Shown: positions 9,657-18,529 of the stretch, piece after piece
How positions within the stretch are numbered: the stretch's first letter is position 1
How the letters are laid out: the number at the start of each line of letters is the position of its first letter
Source of the DNA: Rhodoferax sp.
GTDB lineage: Bacteria; Pseudomonadota; Gammaproteobacteria; Burkholderiales; Burkholderiaceae_C
Assembly (NCBI GenBank): GCA_020048895.1
Contig: JAIFLV010000043.1
Location: 1 to 64,000, forward strand
Direction: 5' to 3'
Length of the DNA stretch: 64,000 bases
The notes under the pieces: model-generated
Told to the model about the DNA's origin: nothing
The model's input: the letters and a program-made list of their open reading frames with translations, nothing else
The model's database searches: none
Made by a program: the position numbers and the translations under genes

Positions 9657-10318
9657 GCGTCGGCTCCAGGGTTGGTGGGAAGCGCAGCATCGGCGGGCTC
9701 CTGTTCGGGTACATCGTCCGCGGCGAGCAGGTGTTCCCGCACCATTTGAAAAATATCGCGGTAGGCGCGCCCGTGGCGAAGCGCTTCGCCCGGCTTTTCG
9801 GGTTTGGCATCCTTGCGGGCTTGGCGCACCAGCGCACGCAGTTGCTGTGCGTCGGTGCTGGGGCTCAGATTAATCCACTGACCAACCGCATCTTCGTCGG
9901 CGATCAACCGGTCACGCCACATTTCAGCTTGGTGCAAAACCAGTGTTTCGCGCGCCGAGGGCGTGTGCTGCTCGTCCAGTGCCACGCGAATGGCTTCCAG
10001 CGTGTCGGCACTGAGCAGTCGCATCTGCTTGCCGATGAATTGCATCAGCCGTCTGCGACCTTCGAAGTTGGTGATGCGCTTGGCATCGGCCACCGCGTCC
10101 ACCAATTTGTCGGGCAAGGCGAGCCGTGTCAGCAGTTCGGCTCGCAGGGTCAACAGATCTACACCCAGTTTTTGCAGTTCAGTGCTTTCCCGTTTGAGGT
10201 CCGTGCGGCTTTTTTCGTCGGTACCCTTGAGCTCGCGTTTGAGTTCGAGGTCGAGTTCGCTGCCTTCGGCAACAAATTTGCCTTTGACGAAGTAGCCTTT
10301 TTTTAGTTTGCGTGCCAT
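9653..10318 (-). CDS. darP: Ribosome-associated protein DarP/YjgA (DUF615)
   Basis: This is a 221-residue, highly charged DUF615 protein. The E. coli homologue YjgA/DarP binds late 50S precursors and helps assemble the peptidyl-transferase region. Family features are the lysine-rich start (MARKLKKGYF), the central NFEGRRRLMQFIGKQMR and the C-terminal HGRAYRDIFQMVREHL. The start at 10318 is chosen over the open upstream frame to 10384, which has no family similarity. It overlaps mog by the ATGA motif. Its start lies only 22 bases from the likely pmbA start on the other strand. Confidence 0.88.
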   Translation of the reverse strand: MARKLKKGYFVKGKFVAEGSELDLELKRELKGTDEKSRTDLKRESTELQKLGVDLLTLRAELLTRLALPDKLVDAVADAKRITNFEGRRRLMQFIGKQMRLLSADTLEAIRVALDEQHTPSARETLVLHQAEMWRDRLIADEDAVGQWINLSPSTDAQQLRALVRQARKDAKPEKPGEALRHGRAYRDIFQMVREHLLAADDVPEQEPADAALPTNPGADA

Positions 10319-10340
10319 GGCAAGTATCATAGCCGTCGCT

Positions 10341-11753
10341 ATGCACCACCCCACTTCCTCCTCTCCCCATACAACAGCGTCCAAGAACCCAACTCCGGAC
10401 AGCGGTTTTGCTTATTCCAGAGTCTTCTTTGAGTCGCTGGCCGATACCGCGCTTGCGCATGCCAAGCGCCTTGGCGCATCCGACGCGGCCGCCGAGGTCT
10501 CCGAAGGTTGCGGCCTCAGCGTCTCAGTGCGCAATGGTGCGCTCGAGAATGTCGAGCGCAACCGCGACAAGTCGCTTGCGGTGACCGTCTACGTGGGTCA
10601 CCGCCGCGGCAATGCCAGCACATCCGACTTTTCCAAAGCGGCCATTCACCAGACGGTGCAAGCGGCGTATGACATTGCCCGTTTTACCGCGGAAGATCCG
10701 TTTGCCAGCCTGCCCGAAGCCAGCGATATCGTTGCCGTCGACCAGCGTGAGCGTGACCTCGATCTCTTTTTCCCCTGGGCCGTGACCAGCGAGCAGGCGG
10801 CCGCCCTGGCGATGGAGTGTGAAGCGGCTGCGTTGTCGACCGACCGGCGCATTACCAACAGCGAAGGCGCAGGTGTGTCGGCGCAACAGTCCCACTTCTT
10901 CAGCGCCCATACGCGGGGCTTTCGGGGTGGCTATGCAAGCTCACGCCACTCCTTGTCGGTATCGCCCATTGCCGGCAAGGGCAAAGACATGCAGCGCGAT
11001 GCCTGGTACAGCTCGATGCGCCATCCAGACGCGTTGGCATCTCCCCAGGCGATAGGGCGTTATGCCGCCCAACGTGCATTGAGCCGCCTGAAGTCACGCA
11101 AGATCGCGACCGTTGAGTGTCCGGTGTTGTTCGAGTCACCCTTGGCTGCGGGGCTCGTAGGCACCTTTGTGCAGGCGGTAAGCGGCGGAGCGTTGTACCG
11201 CAAGAGTTCTTTCCTGCTTGACTCCCTGGGTAAATCGGTGTTTCCCAAGCACATTGATTTGCTCGAAGACCCCTTTGTGCTGCGTGGCAAGGGCAGTTCG
11301 CCTTTTGACGGCGAGGGCGTGCGCGTGCAGGCCCGCAAAGTGGTGGATGCCGGCAAGGTACAGGGTTACTTCCTGAGCAGCTATTCAGCGCGCAAACTCG
11401 GCATGCAGACGACCGGCAACGCGGGCGGCTCGCACAACCTGGTCTTTTCGTCGCGACTGACCAAGCCTAGTGATGACCTCGATGCGATGTTGCACAAGCT
11501 AGGTACCGGACTGTTAGTGACCGAACTGATGGGGCAGGGCGTGAACTACGTCACAGGGGACTATTCTCGTGGTGCCAGTGGTTTCTGGGTCGAGAACGGC
11601 CGCATCGCCTATCCGGTGCACGAGATCACGATTGCCGGGAATATGAAGGCGATGCTCAAGGGGATTGTGGCCGTGGGGGCGGATACCTACAACTATGGGG
11701 CCAAAACCGTCGGGTCGATTTTGGTGAACCGGATGAAGGTTGCGGGTTCTTAG
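10341..11753 (+). CDS. pmbA: TldE/PmbA metalloprotease subunit
   Basis: This is a 470-residue TldD/PmbA-family protein. In E. coli TldD and TldE(PmbA) form a complex that processes peptides such as microcin B17 and helps degrade CcdA. The N-terminal SVRNGALENVERNRDKSLAVTVY, read in two overlapping parts, and the C-terminal glycine-rich region (GNAGGSHNL, GVNYVTGDYSRGASGFWVENG) are diagnostic. It lacks the HExxxH of the TldD partner, as expected for TldE; tldD is not in this window. The ATG at 10341 has no clear ribosome binding site. Alternatives at 10308 and 10317 would overlap the darP start. Confidence 0.88.
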   Translation: MHHPTSSSPHTTASKNPTPDSGFAYSRVFFESLADTALAHAKRLGASDAAAEVSEGCGLSVSVRNGALENVERNRDKSLAVTVYVGHRRGNASTSDFSKAAIHQTVQAAYDIARFTAEDPFASLPEASDIVAVDQRERDLDLFFPWAVTSEQAAALAMECEAAALSTDRRITNSEGAGVSAQQSHFFSAHTRGFRGGYASSRHSLSVSPIAGKGKDMQRDAWYSSMRHPDALASPQAIGRYAAQRALSRLKSRKIATVECPVLFESPLAAGLVGTFVQAVSGGALYRKSSFLLDSLGKSVFPKHIDLLEDPFVLRGKGSSPFDGEGVRVQARKVVDAGKVQGYFLSSYSARKLGMQTTGNAGGSHNLVFSSRLTKPSDDLDAMLHKLGTGLLVTELMGQGVNYVTGDYSRGASGFWVENGRIAYPVHEITIAGNMKAMLKGIVAVGADTYNYGAKTVGSILVNRMKVAGS

Positions 11754-11762
11754 CTGTTCTTT

Positions 11763-11986
11763 GACTCCCCACTCCCCCCAACCCCCTCGCCCCCGTCGGG
11801 CTAGGGGGAGCCTTAACAGCCCATTTGATTTCGTCTCGTCGGCTACGGAATTACGGCCGTGACAAATCTGAAGCCACCCCAACGCCCCGCCTGTAAGGCC
11901 CTATTCGGCGCGCAGCAGCAAAATCGGCTGTTAAGGGGCTCCCCCTCGCCCGACGGGGGCGAGGGGGCTGGGGGGAGTGGGGAGTT
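11763..11986. repeat. Long imperfect inverted repeat, arms of about 60 bases
   Basis: Left arm 11763-11822 and right arm 11926-11986 are reverse complements with only a few mismatches and a two-base indel. They are separated by a loop of about 104 bases. The arms are C-rich on one side and G-rich on the other (GAGGGGGCTGGGGGGAGTGG in the right arm). It lies between the convergent genes pmbA and yqeY. It can fold into a very long cruciform or RNA hairpin and may act as a bidirectional terminator. It resembles G/C-rich dispersed palindromes, but no second copy is in the window. Confidence 0.8.
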
Positions 11987-12007
11987 AAAGAGTGCGTCGC
12001 AATAGAG

Positions 12008-12457
12008 TTAAGTGCCGGAGAGAGCAGCCTTCACTGCCGCAGAAACCGCCGACATCTCCGCCTTCCCCGCCAACCGCGTTTTGACAACGCCCATCACCTT
12101 ACCCATATCCCCCGGCCCCGAAGCACCGATTTCCACCACGATAGCTTTCACGGCGGCCAGAACTTCTTCGGCCGACATGCGTTGCGGCAAATAGGCCTGC
12201 AGCACTGTCATCTCAGCAGTCTCTTTATCGGCCAGATCCATGCGCTGCGCCTTCGTAAACGCCTCAATGCTGTCCTTGCGCTGCTTGATCAGTTTGTCCA
12301 CGATCGCTACCACCGCGGCATCATCCAACACAATGCGCTCATCCACTTCACGCTGTTTGCAGGCCGCCAGTAACAGGCGGATGGTGCCCAGGCGCTCGGT
12401 GTCCTTGGCGCGCATGGCGGTTTTCATGTCTTCGGTGATCTGGTCTTTGAGTGACAT
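12008..12457 (-). CDS. GatB/YqeY-domain protein
   Basis: This is a 149-residue protein of the YqeY family, all-helical and related to the tRNA-binding tail of GatB. Its function is unsettled, although it is often found beside rpsU, as here. Seen are the N-terminal SLKDQITEDMKTAMRAKD and the family motif YLPQRMSAEEV, then GPGDMGKVMGVVKTRLAGKA near the C-terminus. It is transcribed in the same direction as rpsU, 139 bases downstream, with a probable terminator or attenuator between them. Confidence 0.88.
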   Translation of the reverse strand: MSLKDQITEDMKTAMRAKDTERLGTIRLLLAACKQREVDERIVLDDAAVVAIVDKLIKQRKDSIEAFTKAQRMDLADKETAEMTVLQAYLPQRMSAEEVLAAVKAIVVEIGASGPGDMGKVMGVVKTRLAGKAEMSAVSAAVKAALSGT

Positions 12458-12491
12458 AGCGGTTTCCTGAAATATGGAGGCTTGAAAAGTT

Positions 12492-12528
12492 AAAAAGCCC
12501 GCCGGAGCGTCCCCAGGCGAGCTTTTTT
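12492..12528 (-). terminator. Intrinsic terminator downstream of rpsU
   Basis: On the minus strand a roughly 12-pair stem (GCTCGCC with GGCGGGC, extended by A/T pairs) with a 12-base loop is followed by CTTTTTAACTTTT. It sits after the rpsU stop and before yqeY, so it may end rpsU messages or only partly attenuate read-through into yqeY. Confidence 0.75.
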
Positions 12529-12596
12529 GCCTTGCGAATGCACTATTCTCGAAAATCTAATCGGTCGCGGACAGAACTGACGATCTGTCCCGCAAA

Positions 12597-12809
12597 TCAA
12601 TACATTTTCTTCGGCAATTGCATGCTGCGGATACGCTTGTAGTTGCGTTTCACTGCGGCAGCCTTCTTGCGCTTGCGCTCTGCGGTGGGTTTCTCGTAAA
12701 ACTCGCGGGCACGCAAGTCGGTGAGCAAGCCCAGCTTCTCGATGGTGCGCTTGAAGCGGCGCAGAGCGACGTCAAACGGCTCGTTTTCTTTTACACGGAT
12801 CGTTGTCAT
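12597..12809 (-). CDS. rpsU: 30S ribosomal protein S21
   Basis: This is a 70-residue basic protein with the S21 signature [20 protein letters not shown] and a lysine/arginine-rich C-terminus ([17 protein letters not shown]). S21 aids base pairing between the 16S 3' end and the Shine-Dalgarno sequence. The open frame extends upstream to 12875, but the family starts at the ATG at 12809 ([10 protein letters not shown]). A terminator-like hairpin follows before yqeY. Confidence 0.97.
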   Translation of the reverse strand: MTTIRVKENEPFDVALRRFKRTIEKLGLLTDLRAREFYEKPTAERKRKKAAAVKRNYKRIRSMQLPKKMY

Positions 12810-12978
12810 TACGTAATGAATTTCCAAAATGTGCTGTCGCCACACAGTGGGGGAAGATCGGGCCCCCATTGGCACGTTCAGCGGTAATCCCCGTCTTAAC
12901 TAGTATTTGGCCGACGGGGGACTGCCAGAAGAGCCTTGGATTATAGCGTTTTCAGGGCCGCATGCTTCTTTTGGCACT

Positions 12979-14244
12979 TCAGGTTGGCGCAGGCGTGCTG
13001 CGATGAGACAACACTTTCGCAGCCATGCCCTGTGCGCACGCAAATGCACTCGCCCAGGCCCATTGAAAGTTGTAGCCACCCAGCCATCCCGTGACGTCGA
13101 CTACTTCGCCGATGAAATACAGCCCTGCTTGGCGCGACTCCATGGTCTGACTGGACAAACACCGTGTGTCGACACCGCCGGCCATGACTTCGGCCTTGCG
13201 GTACCCTTCCGTTCCCGTGGGTACAAGCTCCCATTGGTTGAGGCGCTGTCCCAGTGCTGTGAGCGCCCGGTCGGATGCTTCGCTTACTGGACGCATCCAA
13301 TCGTGTCCCAGTGCCGCGCCTTGAGCGATCCAGGTATCCACCAGTCGGCTGGGCAGTTCGCAAGACAACTCATTGGCAATGCGTTTGCGTGAATTGTTCT
13401 TGGCCTGCATCAGCGCGTCGGTCATATCCTTGGAGGGCGACAGGTTGATGCGGATAGGTGTGCCGCTCTGCCAGTAACTTGAAATCTGCAGTACGCCTGG
13501 CCCGCTTAACCCGCGGTGTGTGAAGAGCAGGTCTTCAAGAAATTCGATGCGGTCCTTCTTCGTACCCGTCGCAATGGCCACTGGCAGTGACAAGCCTGAG
13601 AGCTGTGCGAACGGCTGCCACGATGGTTCGTCAAAAGTGAGTGGCACCAACGCCGGGCGGGTCGATACCACACCAAGGTCAAATTGCCGCGCAATGCGCA
13701 GCCCGAAATCGGTGGCGCCAATCTTTGGAATCGACAACCCACCGGTCGCCATCACCAGGCAGTGACATCGCACGGTGCCACGGTTACTATCAATTTCGTA
13801 GCTATCCACGCTTTCTCCATGGGCGCTAGAGCCGGTTTTTCTTATGGCCTTCACGGAACAAGGTTGCCAGCGCACCACACCGCCGGCATCGCATTCGGCC
13901 AGCAGCATGCGGATGACGTCTTCGGCAGAGCGGTCGCAGAACAACTGGCCCTTGTGTTTCTCGTGGAACGCTATTCTGTGGCGTGTCACCAGATCGACAA
14001 AGTCGCGGGGGCTATAGCGCGCCAGGGCAGACCGGCAAAACCGCGGGTTGTCGCTCAGGAAGTTGGCGGCCGATGTCTGCGAATTAGTGAAATTGCAGCG
14101 CCCACCACCCGAGATGCGGATTTTTTCCGCCACCTTGTCGGCATGGTCGATGATCAGCACACGCAAGCCCAGTTGGCCTGCAACACCAGCGCAGAAGAGT
14201 CCGGCCGCGCCGGCGCCGACGATGACTGCATCAAAGGTATTCAT
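12979..14244 (-). CDS. HI0933/YhiN-family FAD-dependent oxidoreductase
   Basis: This 421-residue flavoprotein belongs to the HI0933/YhiN (RdsA/BaiN-like) family. An N-terminal dinucleotide-binding VGAGAAGLFCAG is followed by the family hallmark ISGGGRCNFTN at about residue 45. Near the end are AGGVDTRCLSSQTMESR and LYFIGEVVDVTGWLGGYNFQ, the second FAD-contacting region. The physiological substrate is not firmly known. A 48-nt dispersed repeat copy (13786-13833), antisense to this gene, encodes roughly SGAHGESVDSYEIDS-like residues at about 138-153 and looks like an in-frame insertion. Confidence 0.87.
   Translation of the reverse strand: MNTFDAVIVGAGAAGLFCAGVAGQLGLRVLIIDHADKVAEKIRISGGGRCNFTNSQTSAANFLSDNPRFCRSALARYSPRDFVDLVTRHRIAFHEKHKGQLFCDRSAEDVIRMLLAECDAGGVVRWQPCSVKAIRKTGSSAHGESVDSYEIDSNRGTVRCHCLVMATGGLSIPKIGATDFGLRIARQFDLGVVSTRPALVPLTFDEPSWQPFAQLSGLSLPVAIATGTKKDRIEFLEDLLFTHRGLSGPGVLQISSYWQSGTPIRINLSPSKDMTDALMQAKNNSRKRIANELSCELPSRLVDTWIAQGAALGHDWMRPVSEASDRALTALGQRLNQWELVPTGTEGYRKAEVMAGGVDTRCLSSQTMESRQAGLYFIGEVVDVTGWLGGYNFQWAWASAFACAQGMAAKVLSHRSTPAPT
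13786..13833 (+). repeat. 48-nt dispersed repeat, inside the HI0933-family gene
   Basis: Contains CTATCAATTTCGTAGC, CCACGCTT and ends GGGCGCTAGAGCC. It is antisense to the gene and in frame (16 codons). Confidence 0.75.
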
Positions 14245-14427
14245 ATCGTTGACAGTTTATTGACTTGCATGGGGTGTTGAGGCTTGGCAAAGACGAAGTG
14301 CATGCCGTGGGTGCTCCACGTAAAGAATGGGCGCGCAATCCTCTGGATGCGCGGGAGATGATAGTAACTTCCCGTTCGGCGCCTGCTAAGCTCTTCCTTG
14401 CTTCCTTCCTTCACTGATCGGACTTCC

Positions 14428-17241
14428 ATGCGATTCAATTTTCTGCGGCATGCATGTATTGCCGTTTTGGCAGCCGCCTCAATAGGTATCGCGCACGCAG
14501 CGTTGAACCTGGCGGACCCCGTGCCACAGTCACCTCAAGTCCACGTGGGGACATTGGACAACGGACTTACGTACTACATTCAACGCAACACGCGCCCGGA
14601 GAAGCGCCTGGAGTTGCGCCTTGTCGTCAAAGCGGGGTCTGTGCTGGAGGACGAAGATCAGCAGGGGTTGGCGCATTTCACCGAGCACATGGCCTTCAAT
14701 GGATCCACTCACTTCCAGAAACATGAGCTGATCTCGTACCTGCAGTCCATCGGACTCAAGTTCGGTCCGGACCTCAACGCCTACACCGGTTTTAACGAGA
14801 CCGTCTACATCCTGCCGTTGCCCACCGACAAGCGCGAATTCATCGAAAAAGGGTTTTTGGTGCTCGAAGATTGGGCGCACGGCATTCTCTTCAAAGATGC
14901 TGACATTGACTTGGAGCGCTCCATCGTGCTGGAGGAGCTGCGCATGGGCAAGGGGGCGCAAGACCGCATGATGCGCGCAGTCTTGCCAAAGATCCTGAGC
15001 GGTTCGGCCTACGCCAATCGCCTGCCCATTGGGACAGAAGACAGCCTGAAGAACTTCAAAGTGGATGCCGTGAAACGGTTTTATCGCGATTGGTATCGCC
15101 CCAACCTGATGGCAGTGGTCGTGGTGGGCGATATTGAAGTAGCGGACGCACAGGCCCTGGTGCAATCGCATTTTGGCAAGTTGAAGAATCCGGCGAACGC
15201 CCGCCCGCGTACCTACCCGGAATTGCCACCGCGCAGCGCTTCTGAGGCGGTTGTCGTCACGGATAAAGAAGCAACCAACGATGTGCTGCAAATTCTCTAT
15301 CCGCATACGCGCGACATCCCCGTTGCCAACTGGGGCGACTACCGTCAAAAGACGGTCGAACGCCTGTTTGGCATGATGCTGGGACAACGCGTGCAGGAAC
15401 TCACCCAGCGCGCCGAGCCCCCGTTTGTGGCGGGCGCCAGTGCTGTGGCGCCATTTGTGCATGGCTATCGGGCGTTTAGCTCCACCGCCATCATGGGGCG
15501 ACAGGGTATCGGCATCGTCAGCGATGCGCTGGTGCAGGAGAGTCTGCGTGCACGGCAGTTGGGATTTGACCCCGCAGAACTTGAACGGGCCAAGAAAGCC
15601 ATGCTGCGTCGTTACGAGCAGCAGTTTGCCGAACGGGAAAAGACCGACTCCGCCACCTATGCCGCAGAGTATTTGCGCAATTTTCTGACACGCGAGACGA
15701 TTCCTGGCATTGCCAACGAGCTGATCGCGGCGCAGGAATTCCTGCCAACCATCACCGTACAGGATGTCAACCAGTTTGCCACCAGAATCATTCCGAAGGA
15801 CGCCCCCAAGCTCGTGATCTACATGGGCAGTAGCAAGGAGGGCACGGCGCCACCGCAATCAGCACAACTGCTCGAAAGCGTGGCCTCGGCGGAACGTAAC
15901 GCGGTGATTGCCCGGGAAGAGAAATCGGTGGCTTCGACTTTCATGGAGCGTAAGCCCGAAGCCGGTAGCATCCTGACGCAGCGCACCAATGAGGCGCTGG
16001 GGCTGATCGAGTGGGACTTGTCCAATGGCATCAAGGTCATCCTCAAACCCACTGATTTCAAGAACGACGAAATCCTTCTCTCTGCCAACCGCTTTGGGGG
16101 ACAATCGCTATTTGGGCTGGCGGACAAGTTCAATGCGGGCTATGCCAGTCAGGCGGTCGCGGCGATGGGTGTGGCCGGATTTACTCCCATAGACGTGCAG
16201 AAAATGCTGTCCGGTAAAGTGGCTTCGCTGCGTGTCGGCATTGATCCTGTGACCGACGTGCTGAGCGGTTCTACAACCGGGGCCGATCTGGAGACTTTGC
16301 TTCAACTGGCGCATTTGAAGTTTCGCCCAGCGCGCCGTGACGCCGACCTGTTCAAGTCGTTTGTATCGCGCTCCCAGGACTCTGCGAAGAACGCCATTGA
16401 GCGGCCGGAGTCGGTATTTGGGGACGCAGTGCGATCGACGGTGTTTCAGGAGCACCCCCGGCTGTGGCTGACACCCCGACCGCAGGACTTCAACCAGATG
16501 GCGCTGGAGCGGGTGCTGGGCATTTACGAGGAGCGAATGGCCAGTGCCAAGGGCTTCACGTTTATTCTGGTGGGCAGCTTTGATCCGGCCAAAATCCAGC
16601 CGCTGGTGGCGACCTACCTTGCCAGTTTGCCGGTTGCAACGGTGGCGACAGACTTTGTCGACCTCGGCGTGCGTCCGGCCAAGGGTGTGGTCAAACGGGA
16701 GGTTCGCAAGGGGACCGAGCCCAAGAGCGTGGTGTCGATCACATTCGCAGGCGCTGCGCCGTACTCGATCGAGGAGAGGATGAAGGTGCGCGCGCTGACC
16801 GAGGTCATCAACATCAAGATCATCGACGAGCTGCGTGAAAAACTGACACTGATTTATGGAGGCGGCATGGGTGGCGATCTGCAGCGCGCCCCCTACCCAA
16901 GTTACCAGTTGGGACTGACATTGCCGTGTGCGCCCGACAAGGTGGAGCAGGTTGCGGCGGCGGCGCTGGGTGAAATCCGCAAGATACAAGAGCGCGGTGC
17001 GGACCCTGCCGACTTGGCCAAAGTGCAGCAAAACTGGTTGGTGGCCTACCGCAAGTCGATGCGGGAAAACCAGTTTTGGCTGGGCCAATTGCAAGCGGCG
17101 GTGTTGTATAACGATGATTTCGCCCGTCTGCTTGACTATGAAAAACGAGTGATGGCACTGACCGCGGACGACATCAAGAACGCTGCGCTGCGCTACCTGC
17201 CGATGGACAACTACGTGCAGGTGGTGCTGCTGCCTGAGTAG
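14428..17241 (+). CDS. Secreted M16-family zinc metallopeptidase (insulinase/pitrilysin-like)
   Basis: This is a 937-residue protein with a cleavable signal peptide (about residues 1-25, ending IAHA). The first half has the inverted zinc motif HFTEH at about 84, followed by the downstream glutamate region (RSIVLEELRMGKGAQDRM), so it should be catalytic. The second half repeats the M16 fold without the zinc motif, as in two-domain pitrilysins. It is probably periplasmic and degrades peptides. The ATG at 14428 begins the signal peptide; the open frame reaches a TTG at 14398 that would add ten polar residues. The gene is not in an obvious operon. Confidence 0.9.
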   Translation: MRFNFLRHACIAVLAAASIGIAHAALNLADPVPQSPQVHVGTLDNGLTYYIQRNTRPEKRLELRLVVKAGSVLEDEDQQGLAHFTEHMAFNGSTHFQKHELISYLQSIGLKFGPDLNAYTGFNETVYILPLPTDKREFIEKGFLVLEDWAHGILFKDADIDLERSIVLEELRMGKGAQDRMMRAVLPKILSGSAYANRLPIGTEDSLKNFKVDAVKRFYRDWYRPNLMAVVVVGDIEVADAQALVQSHFGKLKNPANARPRTYPELPPRSASEAVVVTDKEATNDVLQILYPHTRDIPVANWGDYRQKTVERLFGMMLGQRVQELTQRAEPPFVAGASAVAPFVHGYRAFSSTAIMGRQGIGIVSDALVQESLRARQLGFDPAELERAKKAMLRRYEQQFAEREKTDSATYAAEYLRNFLTRETIPGIANELIAAQEFLPTITVQDVNQFATRIIPKDAPKLVIYMGSSKEGTAPPQSAQLLESVASAERNAVIAREEKSVASTFMERKPEAGSILTQRTNEALGLIEWDLSNGIKVILKPTDFKNDEILLSANRFGGQSLFGLADKFNAGYASQAVAAMGVAGFTPIDVQKMLSGKVASLRVGIDPVTDVLSGSTTGADLETLLQLAHLKFRPARRDADLFKSFVSRSQDSAKNAIERPESVFGDAVRSTVFQEHPRLWLTPRPQDFNQMALERVLGIYEERMASAKGFTFILVGSFDPAKIQPLVATYLASLPVATVATDFVDLGVRPAKGVVKREVRKGTEPKSVVSITFAGAAPYSIEERMKVRALTEVINIKIIDELREKLTLIYGGGMGGDLQRAPYPSYQLGLTLPCAPDKVEQVAAAALGEIRKIQERGADPADLAKVQQNWLVAYRKSMRENQFWLGQLQAAVLYNDDFARLLDYEKRVMALTADDIKNAALRYLPMDNYVQVVLLPE

Positions 17242-17305
17242 ATCGAGAGAAGTGCGCCGCGGCGACAGGACTCAAGATTTTGGCGAACCTGCCGAAATCT
17301 TGGGT

Positions 17306-17686
17306 ATGTCCAACCTGTCCGAGCCCATCAAACACCGTACCAACAGGAATGTACCTGTGGAACAGTGGCCTGAGTCGCTGGAGATTTTGCGTTTTCTGGT
17401 GGGGCAAGTGGAGCCGAGGTCGATCAAGGAAGTGGCGCATGAAGTGCAAGCCCCTGAAATATCGACGCGTAACCGATTGGCCAAACTTGAAACCCAGGGC
17501 GCCGTTATCGCTGTGCGTGCAACAGCGAGCATTGGACCAGGCAAGCACGTGCTGTGCACGCACTACGAGATCACCCAGTATGGTCGCGATTGCGCGGTGG
17601 CACGCACGCACGACGTCATGCGATCGACACGCATCTGCGTCAACAGTGTTTTCGCGCTGGCCGGCGCCATGAATCTGAGCATTTGA
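17306..17686 (+). CDS. Hypothetical protein with winged-helix-like region
   Basis: This is a 126-residue protein I cannot assign to a named family. The central part (SLEILRFLVGQVEPRSIKEV, then ISTRNRLAKLETQGAVIAV) reads as a winged helix-turn-helix: a helix pair followed by a recognition-like helix and a beta wing. The following KHVLCTHYEITQYGRDC resembles the last strand of small transcription factors. The ATG at 17306 is preferred over one at 17252. It lies between the M16 peptidase and a convergent GNAT gene, 13 bases from the latter's end. A regulatory role is inference. Confidence 0.6.
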   Translation: MSNLSEPIKHRTNRNVPVEQWPESLEILRFLVGQVEPRSIKEVAHEVQAPEISTRNRLAKLETQGAVIAVRATASIGPGKHVLCTHYEITQYGRDCAVARTHDVMRSTRICVNSVFALAGAMNLSI

Positions 17687-17699
17687 CCATCTGGGGAAA

Positions 17700-18455
17700 T
17701 CAAGCGCGGCGCCAGTAGTGGTAACGCCATGCGGTCGTGAAACCCGCGCGCCGGTAGAGAGCCAGAGCGTCGCCATTGTCCTCCTCCACCTGTAGGAAGA
17801 GGCGCTCAGTACCTTGTCCGTGGGCGTGATTCGCCAGTCCGACAAGGATGCGAGTTGCCAGGCCTCGTCCGCGCTCCTGAACAACCGTGCGCATGCCGTG
17901 AATACCGGCCCAACCTTGGCTTAGCGACGCGGTTCCTGCTGCCAACGGGCGCGAGTCCGCGTCAGTGACGACCGCATATACGATGCATTGGCTTCGGCTC
18001 AGCGCCTGCACACGGTGTGCGCCGTCTACGGGGTCGAAACCTGGTGCGTAATACACCGATGCCCAGGCTGAAGTAGGCTCACTTGTTACCTTTGCCGGGG
18101 CGTCGCAGCGAAGGCCAATCAGGTCTCTGACTGCGCCCACCTGGACCAAAGTGGGTTGCGTGGGTACAAAACCGAGTCGGCGCAATCGGTTCTGGATGTT
18201 GGCGAGCGTTGGAACGTCCGCGATTCGAAAGGCCGCAGGCATGCCCTGCGCAGCGTAGGCGTTGACAATATCCTGCACCACACTGTCGCTCAGATCGTGG
18301 TGCCGCAAGGGAACGGCACTCTTGCCGCGACCGATCGTTGAGTGATCAAATGGCACAAGCCAGTGTGGCAGTTCGTGCAGCTGGGGCGGCGCCACTGCAT
18401 CCAGGGTTGCGCGCTCAAGGCTTTCGATATCCTGGGAATTCAGTGGAGGATGCAT
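17700..18455 (-). CDS. GNAT-family N-acetyltransferase
   Basis: This roughly 251-residue protein has a C-terminal GNAT domain. [20 protein letters not shown] supplies the beta-4 strand, [17 protein letters not shown] is the acetyl-CoA-binding R/Q-x-x-G-x-G/A loop, and the last motif is [12 protein letters not shown]. The N-terminal half is a degenerate second GNAT-like or unrelated domain. The acceptor is unknown. Start choice is uncertain. The ATG at 18455 is used here; a TTG at 18464 has a better-placed AGGA upstream. The gene is divergent from tsaD. Confidence 0.78.
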   Translation of the reverse strand: MHPPLNSQDIESLERATLDAVAPPQLHELPHWLVPFDHSTIGRGKSAVPLRHHDLSDSVVQDIVNAYAAQGMPAAFRIADVPTLANIQNRLRRLGFVPTQPTLVQVGAVRDLIGLRCDAPAKVTSEPTSAWASVYYAPGFDPVDGAHRVQALSRSQCIVYAVVTDADSRPLAAGTASLSQGWAGIHGMRTVVQERGRGLATRILVGLANHAHGQGTERLFLQVEEDNGDALALYRRAGFTTAWRYHYWRRA

Positions 18456-18529
18456 GTTTGGCAAGGCGTGTCCTGAGGGCCTCCATTGTGCACAGGACGG
18501 CGGCGTGCTTCCTCTACACTCGCGTCACT

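Noticed and set aside
14530-15858. 442-codon open frame on the minus strand opposite the M16 peptidase
   Set aside because: No recognisable motif; the plus strand encodes the HFTEH peptidase over the same bases.
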